Shown here piece after piece: positions 55,271-62,221 of a DNA stretch of 64,000 nt; positions within the stretch are counted from its first letter, which is position 1, and each line of letters opens with the position of its first letter. Under the pieces are notes generated by a model that did not search any database, was not told the DNA's origin, and saw only the letters and a program-made list of their open reading frames with translations. Position numbers and translations under genes: made by a program. Source of the DNA: Gammaproteobacteria bacterium (GTDB lineage Bacteria > Pseudomonadota > Gammaproteobacteria > Xanthomonadales > Rhodanobacteraceae); NCBI GenBank assembly GCA_004295005.1, contig SHNG01000192.1:20541-84540 (forward strand). The letters are read 5' to 3'.

Positions 55271-56281
55271 CGGGCTGACCACTCCTCTCCCACCTCGGTT
55301 GAGGACGTGGGTATAGATCATGGTCGTAGAAATATCGGCATGCCCAAGCAACTCTTGGATCGTGCGGATGTCATAGCCATCCTCGAGCAAATGCGTGGCA
55401 AACGAGTGGCGCAAGGTATGGCAACTGGCCGGCTTGGAAAGACCGGCTGCACGAACCGCCGCCTTCATCGCACGCTGTAACTGTTTTTCATCGCGATGAT
55501 GCCGCCCCTCGAACCCGGAACGTGGATCAACACTGCGCTTCACTGAAGGAAACAAGTACTGCCAAGCCAATTCGCGCGCGGCGTTGGGATATTTGCGGGC
55601 CAGCGCATCTGGCAACCAGACCTCGCCAAATCCCGCCGCCAGATCGCGAGCGTGAATACGCGCCACCGTGGCCCGCTGCACACGCAACGGCTCCAGCAAT
55701 CCCTGCGGCAGAATCGTTCGTCGATCCTTGCCGCCCTTGCCATGCCGCACCATCAATTCGCGATGCTCGAAATCAACATCCTGCACCCGCAAACGCAAGC
55801 ACTCCAACAGACGCAAACCTGCTCCATATAGCATCGAAGCCAACAGCCAATCCAAACCCGAAAGCTGAGCAAGTACCGCATTCAGCTCAGTGCGGCTCAG
55901 CACCACCGGTAGGCGTTGTGGGCGCTTCGCGCGCCGGATGTTCTCCATCCACGGCAGTTCAATGCCCAGCACTTCGCGATACAGAAACAGCAAGGCCGAT
56001 AAGGCCTGGTTCTGAGTAGAGGCAGCCACCTGGCCACGCGTCGCCAACAGGCTCAGAAACGATTCAACCTCGCGTTCCCCCATGTCTCGCGGATGCCGCT
56101 TGCCATTGGCCAGAATAAAGCGACGAATCCACCCGACATAGGCATCCTCCGTGCGACGCGCCAGCCCCAATCGCCGTATCCGCATGCGCACTTGATCCAA
56201 CAAGCGCGGCGGCGTGCCACCCGACTCCCTGTGACTCGACTCAAGGCTTGCCGTGCCCCACGTGATTGCGTAACGTTCCAA
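55253..56281 (-). CDS. intI: Integron integrase (tyrosine recombinase)
   Basis: A 342-aa IntI. The core-binding domain has [20 protein letters not shown] and [20 protein letters not shown]. The catalytic domain has Arg in [48 protein letters not shown] and the nucleophile in [13 protein letters not shown]. The IntI-specific extra helix ([20 protein letters not shown]) is present and separates IntI from XerC/D. All catalytic residues are intact, so it may be active. I place the start at a TTG at 56281, preceded by GGAGGTGA; the open frame continues to a TTG at 56341. The last residues ([10 protein letters not shown]) lie in sequence shared with the repeat block downstream. Confidence 0.95.
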   Translation of the reverse strand: MERYAITWGTASLESSHRESGGTPPRLLDQVRMRIRRLGLARRTEDAYVGWIRRFILANGKRHPRDMGEREVESFLSLLATRGQVAASTQNQALSALLFLYREVLGIELPWMENIRRAKRPQRLPVVLSRTELNAVLAQLSGLDWLLASMLYGAGLRLLECLRLRVQDVDFEHRELMVRHGKGGKDRRTILPQGLLEPLRVQRATVARIHARDLAAGFGEVWLPDALARKYPNAARELAWQYLFPSVKRSVDPRSGFEGRHHRDEKQLQRAMKAAVRAAGLSKPASCHTLRHSFATHLLEDGYDIRTIQELLGHADISTTMIYTHVLNRGGRGVVSPLDRTG

Positions 56282-56361
56282 AGCATCACCTCCGCAAACT
56301 GAAACACGGAGAGGATAGGCACCGGGATTAGGCACCTTCAATCAGCCCATGCTGTTGGTTT

Positions 56362-56381
56362 TTGTAGGATTTTTCCTACAA
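56362..56381. promoter_or_regulatory. Perfect 8-bp inverted repeat in the intI-attI region
   Basis: TTGTAGGATTTTTCCTACAA: two 8-bp arms with a 4-base spacer, between the integrase start and the candidate cassette promoter. It could be an operator for the integrase or cassette promoter. It does not match the LexA boxes I know for Xanthomonads. Confidence 0.5.
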
Positions 56382-56392
56382 GCCATCGCTGA

Positions 56393-56420
56393 TTGACATG
56401 CTACACACCTGGACTACACA
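56393..56420 (+). promoter_or_regulatory. Candidate cassette promoter (Pc)
   Basis: A consensus -35 TTGACA (56393-56398), a 16-base spacer and TACACA (56415-56420) as a weak -10 point into the cassette array, ending 24 bp before the attI crossover. This is the position expected for Pc; activity is inferred. Confidence 0.45.
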
Positions 56421-56429
56421 CCAAATTGG

Positions 56430-56450
56430 GTGTCGAATTGGAAGTTAGGC
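56430..56450 (+). other. attI core recombination site
   Basis: GTTAGGC at 56444-56450 is the first cassette junction after the integrase. The crossover is expected between G56444 and T56445. The left limit of attI cannot be fixed by eye. Confidence 0.7.
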
Positions 56451-56467
56451 CGCACACACCAACCGCC

Positions 56468-56899
56468 ATGTCGGACTACGAGATCACCACAGATCCTGCG
56501 CGTTTCGACGTTCAAGCGATTCACGCCTTTCTTTCGAGTTCCTACTGGTCGCCCGGTGTACCCAGGGCTGTGGTCGAGCGCGCGATCGAGAATTCGCTCT
56601 GCTTTGGCGTACTTCTAGGCAACGCACAGGTTGGCTTTGGTCGTGTCATCACAGACCGCGCCACCTTGGCGTATCTCGCGGACGTCTACGTCCTGGAAGA
56701 GCATCGCGGCAAAGGCCTGTCAAAGCGCCTCCTGGACGCCGTGGTCAGTCATCCAGAACTTCAAGGCCTACGGCGTATGCTGCTTGCCACCAGAGATGCC
56801 CATACGCTCTACGCCAAGTACGGCTTCACACCACTGGCGGCACCGGAGCGCATGATGGAAGTGCATCGCCCCAATGTCTACCGGCAAAGTGCGGCCTAA
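56468..56899 (+). CDS. Cassette 1: GNAT-family N-acetyltransferase
   Basis: A 143-aa acetyltransferase. The acetyl-CoA loop is in VYVLEEHRGKGLSKRLLDAV near residue 78, with GFGRVITDRATLAYLADV before and LYAKYGFTPLAAPE after. It is similar in size and layout to YjgM/PhnO-like small-molecule acetyltransferases; substrate unknown. The start at 56468 (MSDYEITTDPARF) lies 18 bp after the attI core. The stop TAA is part of the attC1 R'' core. Confidence 0.88.
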   Translation: MSDYEITTDPARFDVQAIHAFLSSSYWSPGVPRAVVERAIENSLCFGVLLGNAQVGFGRVITDRATLAYLADVYVLEEHRGKGLSKRLLDAVVSHPELQGLRRMLLATRDAHTLYAKYGFTPLAAPERMMEVHRPNVYRQSAA

Positions 56900-56971
56900 C
56901 CCTTCGTTGCACCCGAAGTGCTACAGCGGACTTCGCCCGCTTCCGCACTCGGGTGAACTCAAACATTAGGC
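56894..56971 (+). repeat. attC1 (78 bp)
   Basis: Starts GCCTAAC, ends ATTAGGC. The inner arms CACCCGAAGTGC and GCACTCGGGTG pair around an AGCGGACTTCGCCCGCT hairpin. It belongs to the 78-bp family with attC5 and attC8. Confidence 0.9.
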
Positions 56972-56974
56972 AAC

Positions 56975-57478
56975 ATGAGTGACATTCATCCCATCGTGTC
57001 GGTTAATAAGCCATCTGCATTAAGCCCTACAGAGATCCAAGATTTCGTGGCTCTCGTTCTTGCCGGCGGTGAAGTCATGGCTCACGGCCTCGAGGATCGT
57101 GTAAAGGCCGCGGCTCACATCGCGTTTCTTCGCGAGGGCAAGTGTTTACTCGGTGTGGCCGGCCTTAAGCTACCATCTCAGAATCACCGCTCTGAAGTTG
57201 AAGGTGGTTCGCGTGCCGCACTTGGGGCTCAGGAGTATCCGTTTGAGCTTGGTTGGGTCTTTGTTCTTCCAAGTGCTCGCGGGCGAAAACTTTCATTGCC
57301 TCTCTGTAGTGCGGTGGTCGAGGCAGCACAAGGTAGAGGTATCTTTGCAACATCGCGCGCTACGAACATTGGTATGCACAAGACCCTCACTAAAATCGGG
57401 TTCACTCGTGTCGGTGTAGAGTGGCCGTCTCGGCAAAACCAAGGGCAGCTTGCTCTGTTCGTGCGCAATGTTGCCTAA
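56975..57478 (+). CDS. Cassette 2: GNAT-like acetyltransferase
   Basis: A 167-aa protein with a GNAT-like core: FELGWVFVLPSARGRKLSLP near residue 88 (beta-4 and the CoA loop, in which the usual RxxGxG is altered to RGRKLS) and TNIGMHKTLTKIGFTRVG near 128. It is divergent enough that another ligand is possible. It starts 4 bp after attC1. The stop is the TAA in the attC2 core. Base composition is lower in GC than the core genome. Confidence 0.72.
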   Translation: MSDIHPIVSVNKPSALSPTEIQDFVALVLAGGEVMAHGLEDRVKAAAHIAFLREGKCLLGVAGLKLPSQNHRSEVEGGSRAALGAQEYPFELGWVFVLPSARGRKLSLPLCSAVVEAAQGRGIFATSRATNIGMHKTLTKIGFTRVGVEWPSRQNQGQLALFVRNVA

Positions 57479-57544
57479 CAACTCAATGCAGCCGACCGTC
57501 ATCCCGCTACGCGGGCTGCCGGCGGCTGATTTCGGGCGTTAGAC
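57473..57544 (+). repeat. attC2 (72 bp)
   Basis: GCCTAAC to GTTAGAC. Inner arms CAGCCGACCG and CGGCGGCTG flank the hairpin CCCGCTACGCGGG. It resembles attC6. Confidence 0.88.
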
Positions 57545-57549
57545 CGCTC

Positions 57550-58083
57550 ATGTACCGTCTCGGCCACCTTGTTAACGGCAATTGGGTCGCCCACTCTCAC
57601 CCGCCCGTATATGAGGTCGGAGAGCGTATCGTCGCAGGCGTTCCTGGCGGCGATCCTTCCGTGTTTGAGCGACTAGTTGAGTGCCTTGAGGCTCCGTACT
57701 ACTTGTTGTACGTGCTCCACACGCCACGCGGCGAGGCGCGACCTGGTCGCTACCAGAGTCCCGCCGTATCCCTTGATGAGGTCAAAGAGTTCCTTGCCCG
57801 GTTTGCCCCGCTTCTTTCAGGAGACGCCCGCTTTGACCTGTGGGCTCACTCCCCCAGAGATAACGCGACTGTAGTTTGGGACCGCCACAACCAAATCTTT
57901 GGCTACGGGCCACTCGATCAATACACTTCTGCACTAGCGTCTATGGGCTTTGGCCCCGGACGGCCCGAGGTTCCGGCTCCGCATCAACATCACTACCGCG
58001 CCGAGTTGGATACTCTAGCCAAAGAGGTTTTGGCCGCATTTGAGTGGTCCCATTCTCCGCTGCACCCAGAGGATGAGCAGTGA
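57550..58083 (+). CDS. Cassette 3: protein of unknown function
   Basis: A 177-aa soluble protein, MYRLGHLVNGNWVAHSHPPV at the N-terminus, with YYLLYVLHTPRGEARPGRYQ near 57 and DRHNQIFGYGPLDQYTSAL near 115. It is Trp-, His- and Pro-rich with no motif I recognise. The fold may resemble small immunity-type proteins, but that is only an impression. It starts 6 bp after attC2; a longer upstream frame runs through attC2 and is rejected. Confidence 0.7.
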   Translation: MYRLGHLVNGNWVAHSHPPVYEVGERIVAGVPGGDPSVFERLVECLEAPYYLLYVLHTPRGEARPGRYQSPAVSLDEVKEFLARFAPLLSGDARFDLWAHSPRDNATVVWDRHNQIFGYGPLDQYTSALASMGFGPGRPEVPAPHQHHYRAELDTLAKEVLAAFEWSHSPLHPEDEQ

Positions 58084-58092
58084 ATGGCCGCG

Positions 58093-58204
58093 GTCTAACA
58101 ATTCGTTCAAGCCGAACTTGCTTCGCTACACCAACAACGTGGCAGAAAAAGCTTGCCACGTTGTTGGCTCCGCTACGCAAGTCGGCTTAACTCAGGCGTT
58201 AGAC
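58093..58204 (+). repeat. attC3 (112 bp)
   Basis: GTCTAAC to GTTAGAC. It has the AATTCGTTCAAGCCGAACTT arm, the matching AAGTCGGCTTAACTCAGGC arm and a long central hairpin around GTGGCAGAAAAAGCTTGCCAC. Member of the 112-bp family. Confidence 0.9.
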
Positions 58205-58210
58205 GATCAT

Positions 58211-58732
58211 ATGGCAACAAAACCGCTTGACCGCCTCATGTTCGCCCAAGGCGGCCTTTGCTACTTCTGCAACATGCCGCTACCGAAAGCAGAGGCAAGC
58301 GTCGAACATCTTGTTCCAACATCTCGCGCCGGCAGCAATAGCGATGACAATTGCGTAGCCTGCTGCAAAGCAATCAACAATCTCTTTGGCAGCATGTCGC
58401 TCAAAGAGAAAATTCGCGTCGTGCTTAACCAGAACGGCAAGTTTACTTGCCCGGCTGGCGTGCCAAATTCCAAACCAGCAACTCCCGCCCAACCGCTAAC
58501 AACAGAGCCAAAGCCGGTAAAGATCGACAACTACGAGATCGTGTTAGCTGACCTAAGGAAGCGCGGCGCATCGCGCCCAAGAAAAGTTGAGACACTTAAA
58601 AACACAATTAGGTCAACTGTAAAGAACGCAAAGAGCACGATCACCGAGGCTCAACTTGAGACCTTGATCAGACACTTACAAGTCAATGCCAAATTGACCG
58701 TCACCGACTCAAAGGTGACTTATTCGCTATGA
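58211..58732 (+). CDS. Cassette 4: HNH-nuclease-like protein with C-terminal extension
   Basis: A 173-aa protein. The N-terminal half (about 10-65) looks like an HNH/zinc domain: CYFCNMPLPKAEASVEHLVP with Cys pair and His, then GSNSDDNCVACCKAINNLFG with the Asn and second Cys pair. A Pro-rich linker (about 85-105) leads to a Lys/Arg-rich C-terminal domain (KIDNYEIVLADLRKRGASRP, LETLIRHLQVNAKLTV) that could be a small winged-helix. It may be a DNA or RNA nuclease. Low GC relative to flanking core genes. Starts 7 bp after attC3. Confidence 0.75.
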   Translation: MATKPLDRLMFAQGGLCYFCNMPLPKAEASVEHLVPTSRAGSNSDDNCVACCKAINNLFGSMSLKEKIRVVLNQNGKFTCPAGVPNSKPATPAQPLTTEPKPVKIDNYEIVLADLRKRGASRPRKVETLKNTIRSTVKNAKSTITEAQLETLIRHLQVNAKLTVTDSKVTYSL

Positions 58733-58734
58733 TC

Positions 58735-58846
58735 GTCTAACAATTCGTTCAAGCCGACGCTGCTTCGTGGCGTCAAATGCGTGCTTACGCTACGCTAGCA
58801 CGCATTCGCCGCCACTACGCTGCGCGGCTTAACTCAAGCGTTAGGC
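58735..58846 (+). repeat. attC4 (112 bp)
   Basis: GTCTAAC to GTTAGGC. It shares the outer arms of the 112-bp family but has a different central hairpin (AATGCGTGCTTACGC region). Confidence 0.9.
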
Positions 58847-58863
58847 GGCGCAAGCGTGGCACC

Positions 58864-59295
58864 ATGAGCGCACTCCGATTCCCCGAGCACTTTCCGCCGA
58901 AGGATCGGTGGGGCAAGTTCTTCATTGGCGTGCGCTGGCTTGGTCCTGACCTTTCGTTCTTCAAGACGCTCAAGACCGCGCAGGCGCAACGGGCAGCGCA
59001 AGAACTCACGGCATGGGGTGGTGGAGCGCGGCAAACGTTGGCGCACGCGATTTCACGCGTCCTGGCGCGAAGCCTTGGCTGGAAGTCCGAGGTGTTTCTC
59101 CCTGAGGATTCCGCCGCTGTCGTATTCCATGGTCCTCGCTATGACTTCAGTGACCCAGAGTCTGCCTTCGCGGAGGTCGTTGAAATGCTGGCCATTGATT
59201 TCCGCATCGTCGTGCCCGAGTCCTTCTGGGCTCGCTACGCTGAGGCTTCCTTTGGCGAAATCATTGACGCTCTCCTCAATGAACGCGCCGCCTAA
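58864..59295 (+). CDS. Cassette 5: protein of unknown function
   Basis: A 143-aa soluble protein starting MSALRFPEHFPPKDRWGKFF with WGGGARQTLAHAISRVLARS near 55 and a C-terminal SFGEIIDALLNERAA. I do not recognise a family. The start at 58864 follows attC4 by 17 bp; the upstream in-frame part lies inside attC4. The stop is the TAA of the attC5 core. Confidence 0.7.
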   Translation: MSALRFPEHFPPKDRWGKFFIGVRWLGPDLSFFKTLKTAQAQRAAQELTAWGGGARQTLAHAISRVLARSLGWKSEVFLPEDSAAVVFHGPRYDFSDPESAFAEVVEMLAIDFRIVVPESFWARYAEASFGEIIDALLNERAA

Positions 59296-59367
59296 CCCTT
59301 CGTTGCACCCGAAGTGCTACAGCGGGCTTCGCCCGCTTCCGCACTCGGGTGAACTCAAACGTTAGCC
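59290..59367 (+). repeat. attC5 (78 bp)
   Basis: GCCTAAC to GTTAGCC. Nearly identical to attC1 except for a few bases in the hairpin and the last core. Confidence 0.9.
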
Positions 59368-59381
59368 GCTGGCGAGGTTTC

Positions 59382-59984
59382 ATGGCTGAGATACTTTCCA
59401 TCTACTGCCCTCACTGTCACAGGCATACGGCGCTCACGCCAGCGCCTGTTGAATACGAGCATGCCTACCAGAAGTACACTACTCGGGCGTTCTGGCAGAA
59501 ATCATCAGGCACGACATGGTGGATCGGTGTCTGCAATGCATGTGATGAGCCAGTGCTTGTTCTCAACAAGGGCAACAAGGTCTATCCGGCCCCGCTGCCG
59601 AAGCCTACCGAGAAGGACATCCCAGAACTGATTCGTACGGACCTTAATGAAGCAAAAATTTGCTTTAGTGCAGGGGCTTATCGCGCCTCTGCGGTCATGG
59701 CAAGGCGCGCAATGCAGGTAGCATCTTTGGAGAAGGGCGCCACTGGGGATAAGTTGGTTTCTCAGATCGCACAGCTACAACAGAACGGCAAGATCACGAC
59801 AGATCTCAAGGAATGGGCTGACGCCGTGCGATGGGTTGGAAACGACGCAGCACACCCCAACGGTGTCCAAGTTACAAAAGATGACGCGGAAGACGTCTTG
59901 CACTTAGCAGAGCAGTTTCTGCATGTGCTCTATGTCGCACCAGCACTTGCCGCAGGTATCAAGAAGCGATTGGGGAAAACGTGA
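59382..59984 (+). CDS. Cassette 6: DUF4145-like protein
   Basis: A 200-aa protein. An N-terminal zinc-finger-like part has CPHCHRHTAL near 10 and VCNACDEPVLV near 50. The C-terminal DUF4145-type helical domain has NEAKICFSAGAYRASAVMAR near 88 and RWVGNDAAHPNGVQV near 154 (the N/H-rich signature). DUF4145 occurs in restriction and other defence-linked proteins as well as alone; the function is unknown. The ATG at 59382 follows GAGG and lies 15 bp after attC5. Confidence 0.8.
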   Translation: MAEILSIYCPHCHRHTALTPAPVEYEHAYQKYTTRAFWQKSSGTTWWIGVCNACDEPVLVLNKGNKVYPAPLPKPTEKDIPELIRTDLNEAKICFSAGAYRASAVMARRAMQVASLEKGATGDKLVSQIAQLQQNGKITTDLKEWADAVRWVGNDAAHPNGVQVTKDDAEDVLHLAEQFLHVLYVAPALAAGIKKRLGKT

Positions 59985-59988
59985 AAAC

Positions 59989-60046
59989 GGCTAACAAGTC
60001 AATGCAGCGGACGCGGTACCCGCGCCGCTGATTTCCAGCGTTAGGG
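59989..60046 (+). repeat. attC6 (58 bp)
   Basis: GGCTAAC to GTTAGGG. Short form with arms AATGCAGCGGACG and CGCCGCTGATT around GGTACC. It resembles attC2. Confidence 0.82.
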
Positions 60047-60049
60047 CTC

Positions 60050-60286
60050 ATGGGCAGAACTTGCGGTTCGTCAATGCATCGGAAGCACCTTCTCGCAAGT
60101 GACATCGCGGTATGTTTTTACTGCTTTACCGAGTTTCTTCCTGGCGCTGTGCAGGAGTGGACGGACGGTGAGCCTGTCGGACATACGGCGCTCTGCCCTT
60201 ACTGCGGTGTCGACGCTGTCGTCGGATTTAATGGCCCTGTAGATGCAGCCTGGGTGACTGAGGCACATAACCGGGGATTCAACTAG
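60050..60286 (+). CDS. Cassette 7: small zinc-ribbon protein
   Basis: A 78-aa protein with two Cys pairs (CFYCFTEF near residue 22 and CPYCGVDAVVG near 49), a probable zinc ribbon. ASDIAVCFYCFTEFLPGAV is similar to small cytoplasmic proteins often found as orphans. It starts 4 bp after attC6. Function unknown. Confidence 0.75.
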   Translation: MGRTCGSSMHRKHLLASDIAVCFYCFTEFLPGAVQEWTDGEPVGHTALCPYCGVDAVVGFNGPVDAAWVTEAHNRGFN

Positions 60287-60292
60287 CATGAG

Positions 60293-60352
60293 CCCTAACA
60301 ATTCATTCAAGCCGAACCCGCTTCGCGGGTCGGCTTAATTCCGGTGTTAGGC
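60293..60352 (+). repeat. attC7 (60 bp)
   Basis: CCCTAAC to GTTAGGC. Outer arms as in the 112-bp family, but only a short CCCGCTTCGCGGG hairpin. Pairs with attC9 in length. Confidence 0.88.
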
Positions 60353-60379
60353 ATTGCTCGCGGCATCACGAAGAACACG

Positions 60380-60841
60380 ATGAAAGCACTGCTCAAGTAC
60401 GTCTTGTCCGCGTCCATCATCGGCACGTTTGGCGGCCCAACACAGGCGAATGGCCAGTTGGCGCAACACGCATTTGGCAAGCTCTCTCGGTTCTATGAGG
60501 ACATCCAGGCCGGGCGGCTCGAAGCAGCAATGGCCTTGTACGCGGCGGACGCCCAGGTCATCCTGCCGGGGCAAAGCCCTGTGGTTGGCAAGGAAGCTAT
60601 TCGCGCTTGGTGGGCGGGCACACTAAGCGCGTTTGAGTTCAGGCTCACGCCTGAACTGACGGAGGCGGCCGATCTCGCCGGTGCGGTGATGCTCCGCGGC
60701 AGGACCGTTGGCAGCCTGATATCTAAGAAGGACGGAAGCGTTGTCCCTGTCGACATCTGGTTCATGCAGATCTACCGTCGAGAACCCGATGGTTCGTATC
60801 TCTTCTGGCGTGGAGCCTCTGGCGCGAATCCATCCCGGTAG
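60380..60841 (+). CDS. Cassette 8: exported NTF2/SnoaL-like protein
   Basis: A 153-aa protein with a probable signal peptide (MKALLKYVLSASIIGTFGGP, then TQANG) and an NTF2-like domain: FYEDIQAGRLEAAMALYAAD, VGKEAIRAWWAGTLS and a C-terminal WFMQIYRREPDGSYLFWRGA. Similar domains bind or turn over small molecules. The GTG at 60344 in attC7 could extend the frame, but the ATG at 60380 gives the signal peptide. Confidence 0.75.
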   Translation: MKALLKYVLSASIIGTFGGPTQANGQLAQHAFGKLSRFYEDIQAGRLEAAMALYAADAQVILPGQSPVVGKEAIRAWWAGTLSAFEFRLTPELTEAADLAGAVMLRGRTVGSLISKKDGSVVPVDIWFMQIYRREPDGSYLFWRGASGANPSR

Positions 60842-60869
60842 CCCTGCCAGCGCCTGAGGTAGATGCAAT

Positions 60870-60947
60870 GCCTAACCCTTCGTTGCACCCGACCTGCTAC
60901 AGGCGGCTTCGCCGCCCTCCGCAGACGGGTGAACTCAAACGTTAGCA
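60870..60947 (+). repeat. attC8 (78 bp)
   Basis: GCCTAAC to GTTAGCA. Third member of the 78-bp family with attC1 and attC5; the hairpin has GGCGGCTTCGCCGCC. Confidence 0.88.
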
Positions 60948-60962
60948 CCCAAGATCAGCATC

Positions 60963-61442
60963 ATGGCTGCCGAAGAACAACTCGAAGCAATCATCGCCGC
61001 AGACGCTCCCGATCGAACCAGACCATCGGTTTATCCAGAGCCTTTTGCCTCTAAAATGCAAGGGCGAACCAAGCGGCCGCTTGGAGACTTGTTCGGCTTG
61101 ACAAACTTTGGCGTTAATCTGACAACCATAGTTCCTGGTGGCGTATCTGCTCTTCGGCACACACACTCCAAGCAAGACGAGTTTGTATACATTATTTCTG
61201 GCACAGCTACGCTCGTTACAAATAACGGCAGGTCGCTGCTCACAGCTGGTTCATGCGCAGGCTTCAAAGCCGGGAATGGGAACGCACACCATATCCTCAA
61301 CGAATCGAGTGAAGATCTAGTCTATCTGGAGATCGGAGATCGATCTGCGGGCGATCAAGTCGCATATCCAGACGACGACATTGCGGCAACCCTTGTAAAC
61401 GGACAATGGCATTTCGCACACAAAGATGGCACACCATACTGA
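60963..61442 (+). CDS. Cassette 9: cupin-domain protein
   Basis: A 159-aa protein with a single cupin: motif 1 LRHTHSKQDEFVYIISGTAT near residue 64 (two His, Glu for metal) and motif 2 GFKAGNGNAHHILNESSEDL near 100. Such proteins include dioxygenases, isomerases and sugar-binding proteins. It starts 15 bp after attC8. Lower GC than neighbours. Confidence 0.85.
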   Translation: MAAEEQLEAIIAADAPDRTRPSVYPEPFASKMQGRTKRPLGDLFGLTNFGVNLTTIVPGGVSALRHTHSKQDEFVYIISGTATLVTNNGRSLLTAGSCAGFKAGNGNAHHILNESSEDLVYLEIGDRSAGDQVAYPDDDIAATLVNGQWHFAHKDGTPY

Positions 61443-61453
61443 GTCGCTTTGGG

Positions 61454-61513
61454 CGCTAACAATTCGTTCAAGCCGATGCCGCTTCGTGGCGCGGCTTGAT
61501 TGAGGCGTTAGCC
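61454..61513 (+). repeat. attC9 (60 bp)
   Basis: CGCTAAC to GTTAGCC with AATTCGTTCAAGCCGATGCC and a GCGGCTTGATTGAGGC arm; short central hairpin GCTTCGTGGC. Confidence 0.86.
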
Positions 61514-61571
61514 TGCAGAAGCAGCATCCTTCGCACTTGACAAAGCCACTTTGCGTAGCTACGTTTATGAC

Positions 61572-61844
61572 GTGCGAATCACATGCGACCCAACCAAGCG
61601 CAAATGGACTCTGCACGAGCGCAGCCTCGACATGCTGCGCGCCAATGAAGTGTTTGCTGGGCCGCACTTCACTCGCATAGACGACCGCCATGACTACGGC
61701 GAGCCTCGCTACATCACTGCAGGCTGGCTTGACTCGCACCTTGTCGTTTTCGCATGGACGCCCCGCGGCGTCGCAAGACGCATTATCAGCATGAGGCACT
61801 GCCATGAACGCGAAGCAAAAAAGCTCACCCCACACCTTGCATGA
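61572..61844 (+). CDS. Cassette 10a: BrnT-like toxin
   Basis: A 90-aa RelE-fold ribonuclease toxin of the BrnT family if started at GTG 61572 (VRITCDPTKRKWTLHERSLD). An upstream TTG at 61551 would add seven residues. Typical segments are ANEVFAGPHFTRIDDRHDYG, DSHLVVFAWTPRGVARRIIS and RHCHEREAKK. It cleaves RNA and halts growth unless bound by BrnA. It overlaps the antitoxin gene by 41 bp. Confidence 0.82.
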   Translation: MRITCDPTKRKWTLHERSLDMLRANEVFAGPHFTRIDDRHDYGEPRYITAGWLDSHLVVFAWTPRGVARRIISMRHCHEREAKKLTPHLA

Positions 61845-62073
61845 CCCGGATCTCCCCGAGATCACGGATGACTGGATTGCTGGTGCAGATCTGTATAACG
61901 GCACCAAGCTTGTGCGCCGCGGCCGGCCAAAGCTGGACAACCCTCGCCAGCTTCTTTCCCTGCGCCTGCCTCCGCAGGTCATTGCTCGCTGGAAAGCCAG
62001 CGGCCCAGGTTGGCAAACACGCATGGCAGAAGCGCTGGAAAAGTCCGCGCCAAAAGCACGAGCTGCAGGCTAA
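61804..62073 (+). CDS. Cassette 10b: BrnA-like antitoxin
   Basis: An 89-aa antitoxin: DLPEITDDWIAGADLYNGTK at the N-terminus and a ribbon-helix-helix tail RGRPKLDNPRQLLSLRLPPQ with VIARWKASGPGWQTRMAEAL, characteristic of BrnA. It binds BrnT and represses the operon. The stop TAA belongs to the attC10 core. Toxin-antitoxin cassettes are thought to stabilise arrays. Confidence 0.85.
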   Translation: MNAKQKSSPHTLHDPDLPEITDDWIAGADLYNGTKLVRRGRPKLDNPRQLLSLRLPPQVIARWKASGPGWQTRMAEALEKSAPKARAAG

Positions 62074-62179
62074 CAATTCGTTCAAGCCGATGCCGCTTCG
62101 TGGCATCAGCGGCGGTGTTACGCTAACGCTACACCGCCGCCTCGCCACTGCGCGGGTCGGCTTAACTCAGGCGTTAGGC
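62068..62179 (+). repeat. attC10 (112 bp)
   Basis: GGCTAAC to GTTAGGC. Outer arms as in attC3, 4 and 11; long central hairpin around GGCGGTGTTACGC. Confidence 0.9.
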
Positions 62180-62221
62180 CTCACGGAAACACGCCGAGCG
62201 GCACTCCCCAAGGAGCGGTAC

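Noticed and set aside
54718-55278. 186-codon frame downstream of cysK
   Set aside because: It runs entirely through the 142-bp direct repeats; the protein is internally duplicated only because the DNA is.
56362-56381. LexA (SOS) box for the integrase
   Set aside because: The inverted repeat does not match the LexA boxes of Xanthomonads, enterics or Gram-positives that I know; kept only as an unknown operator.
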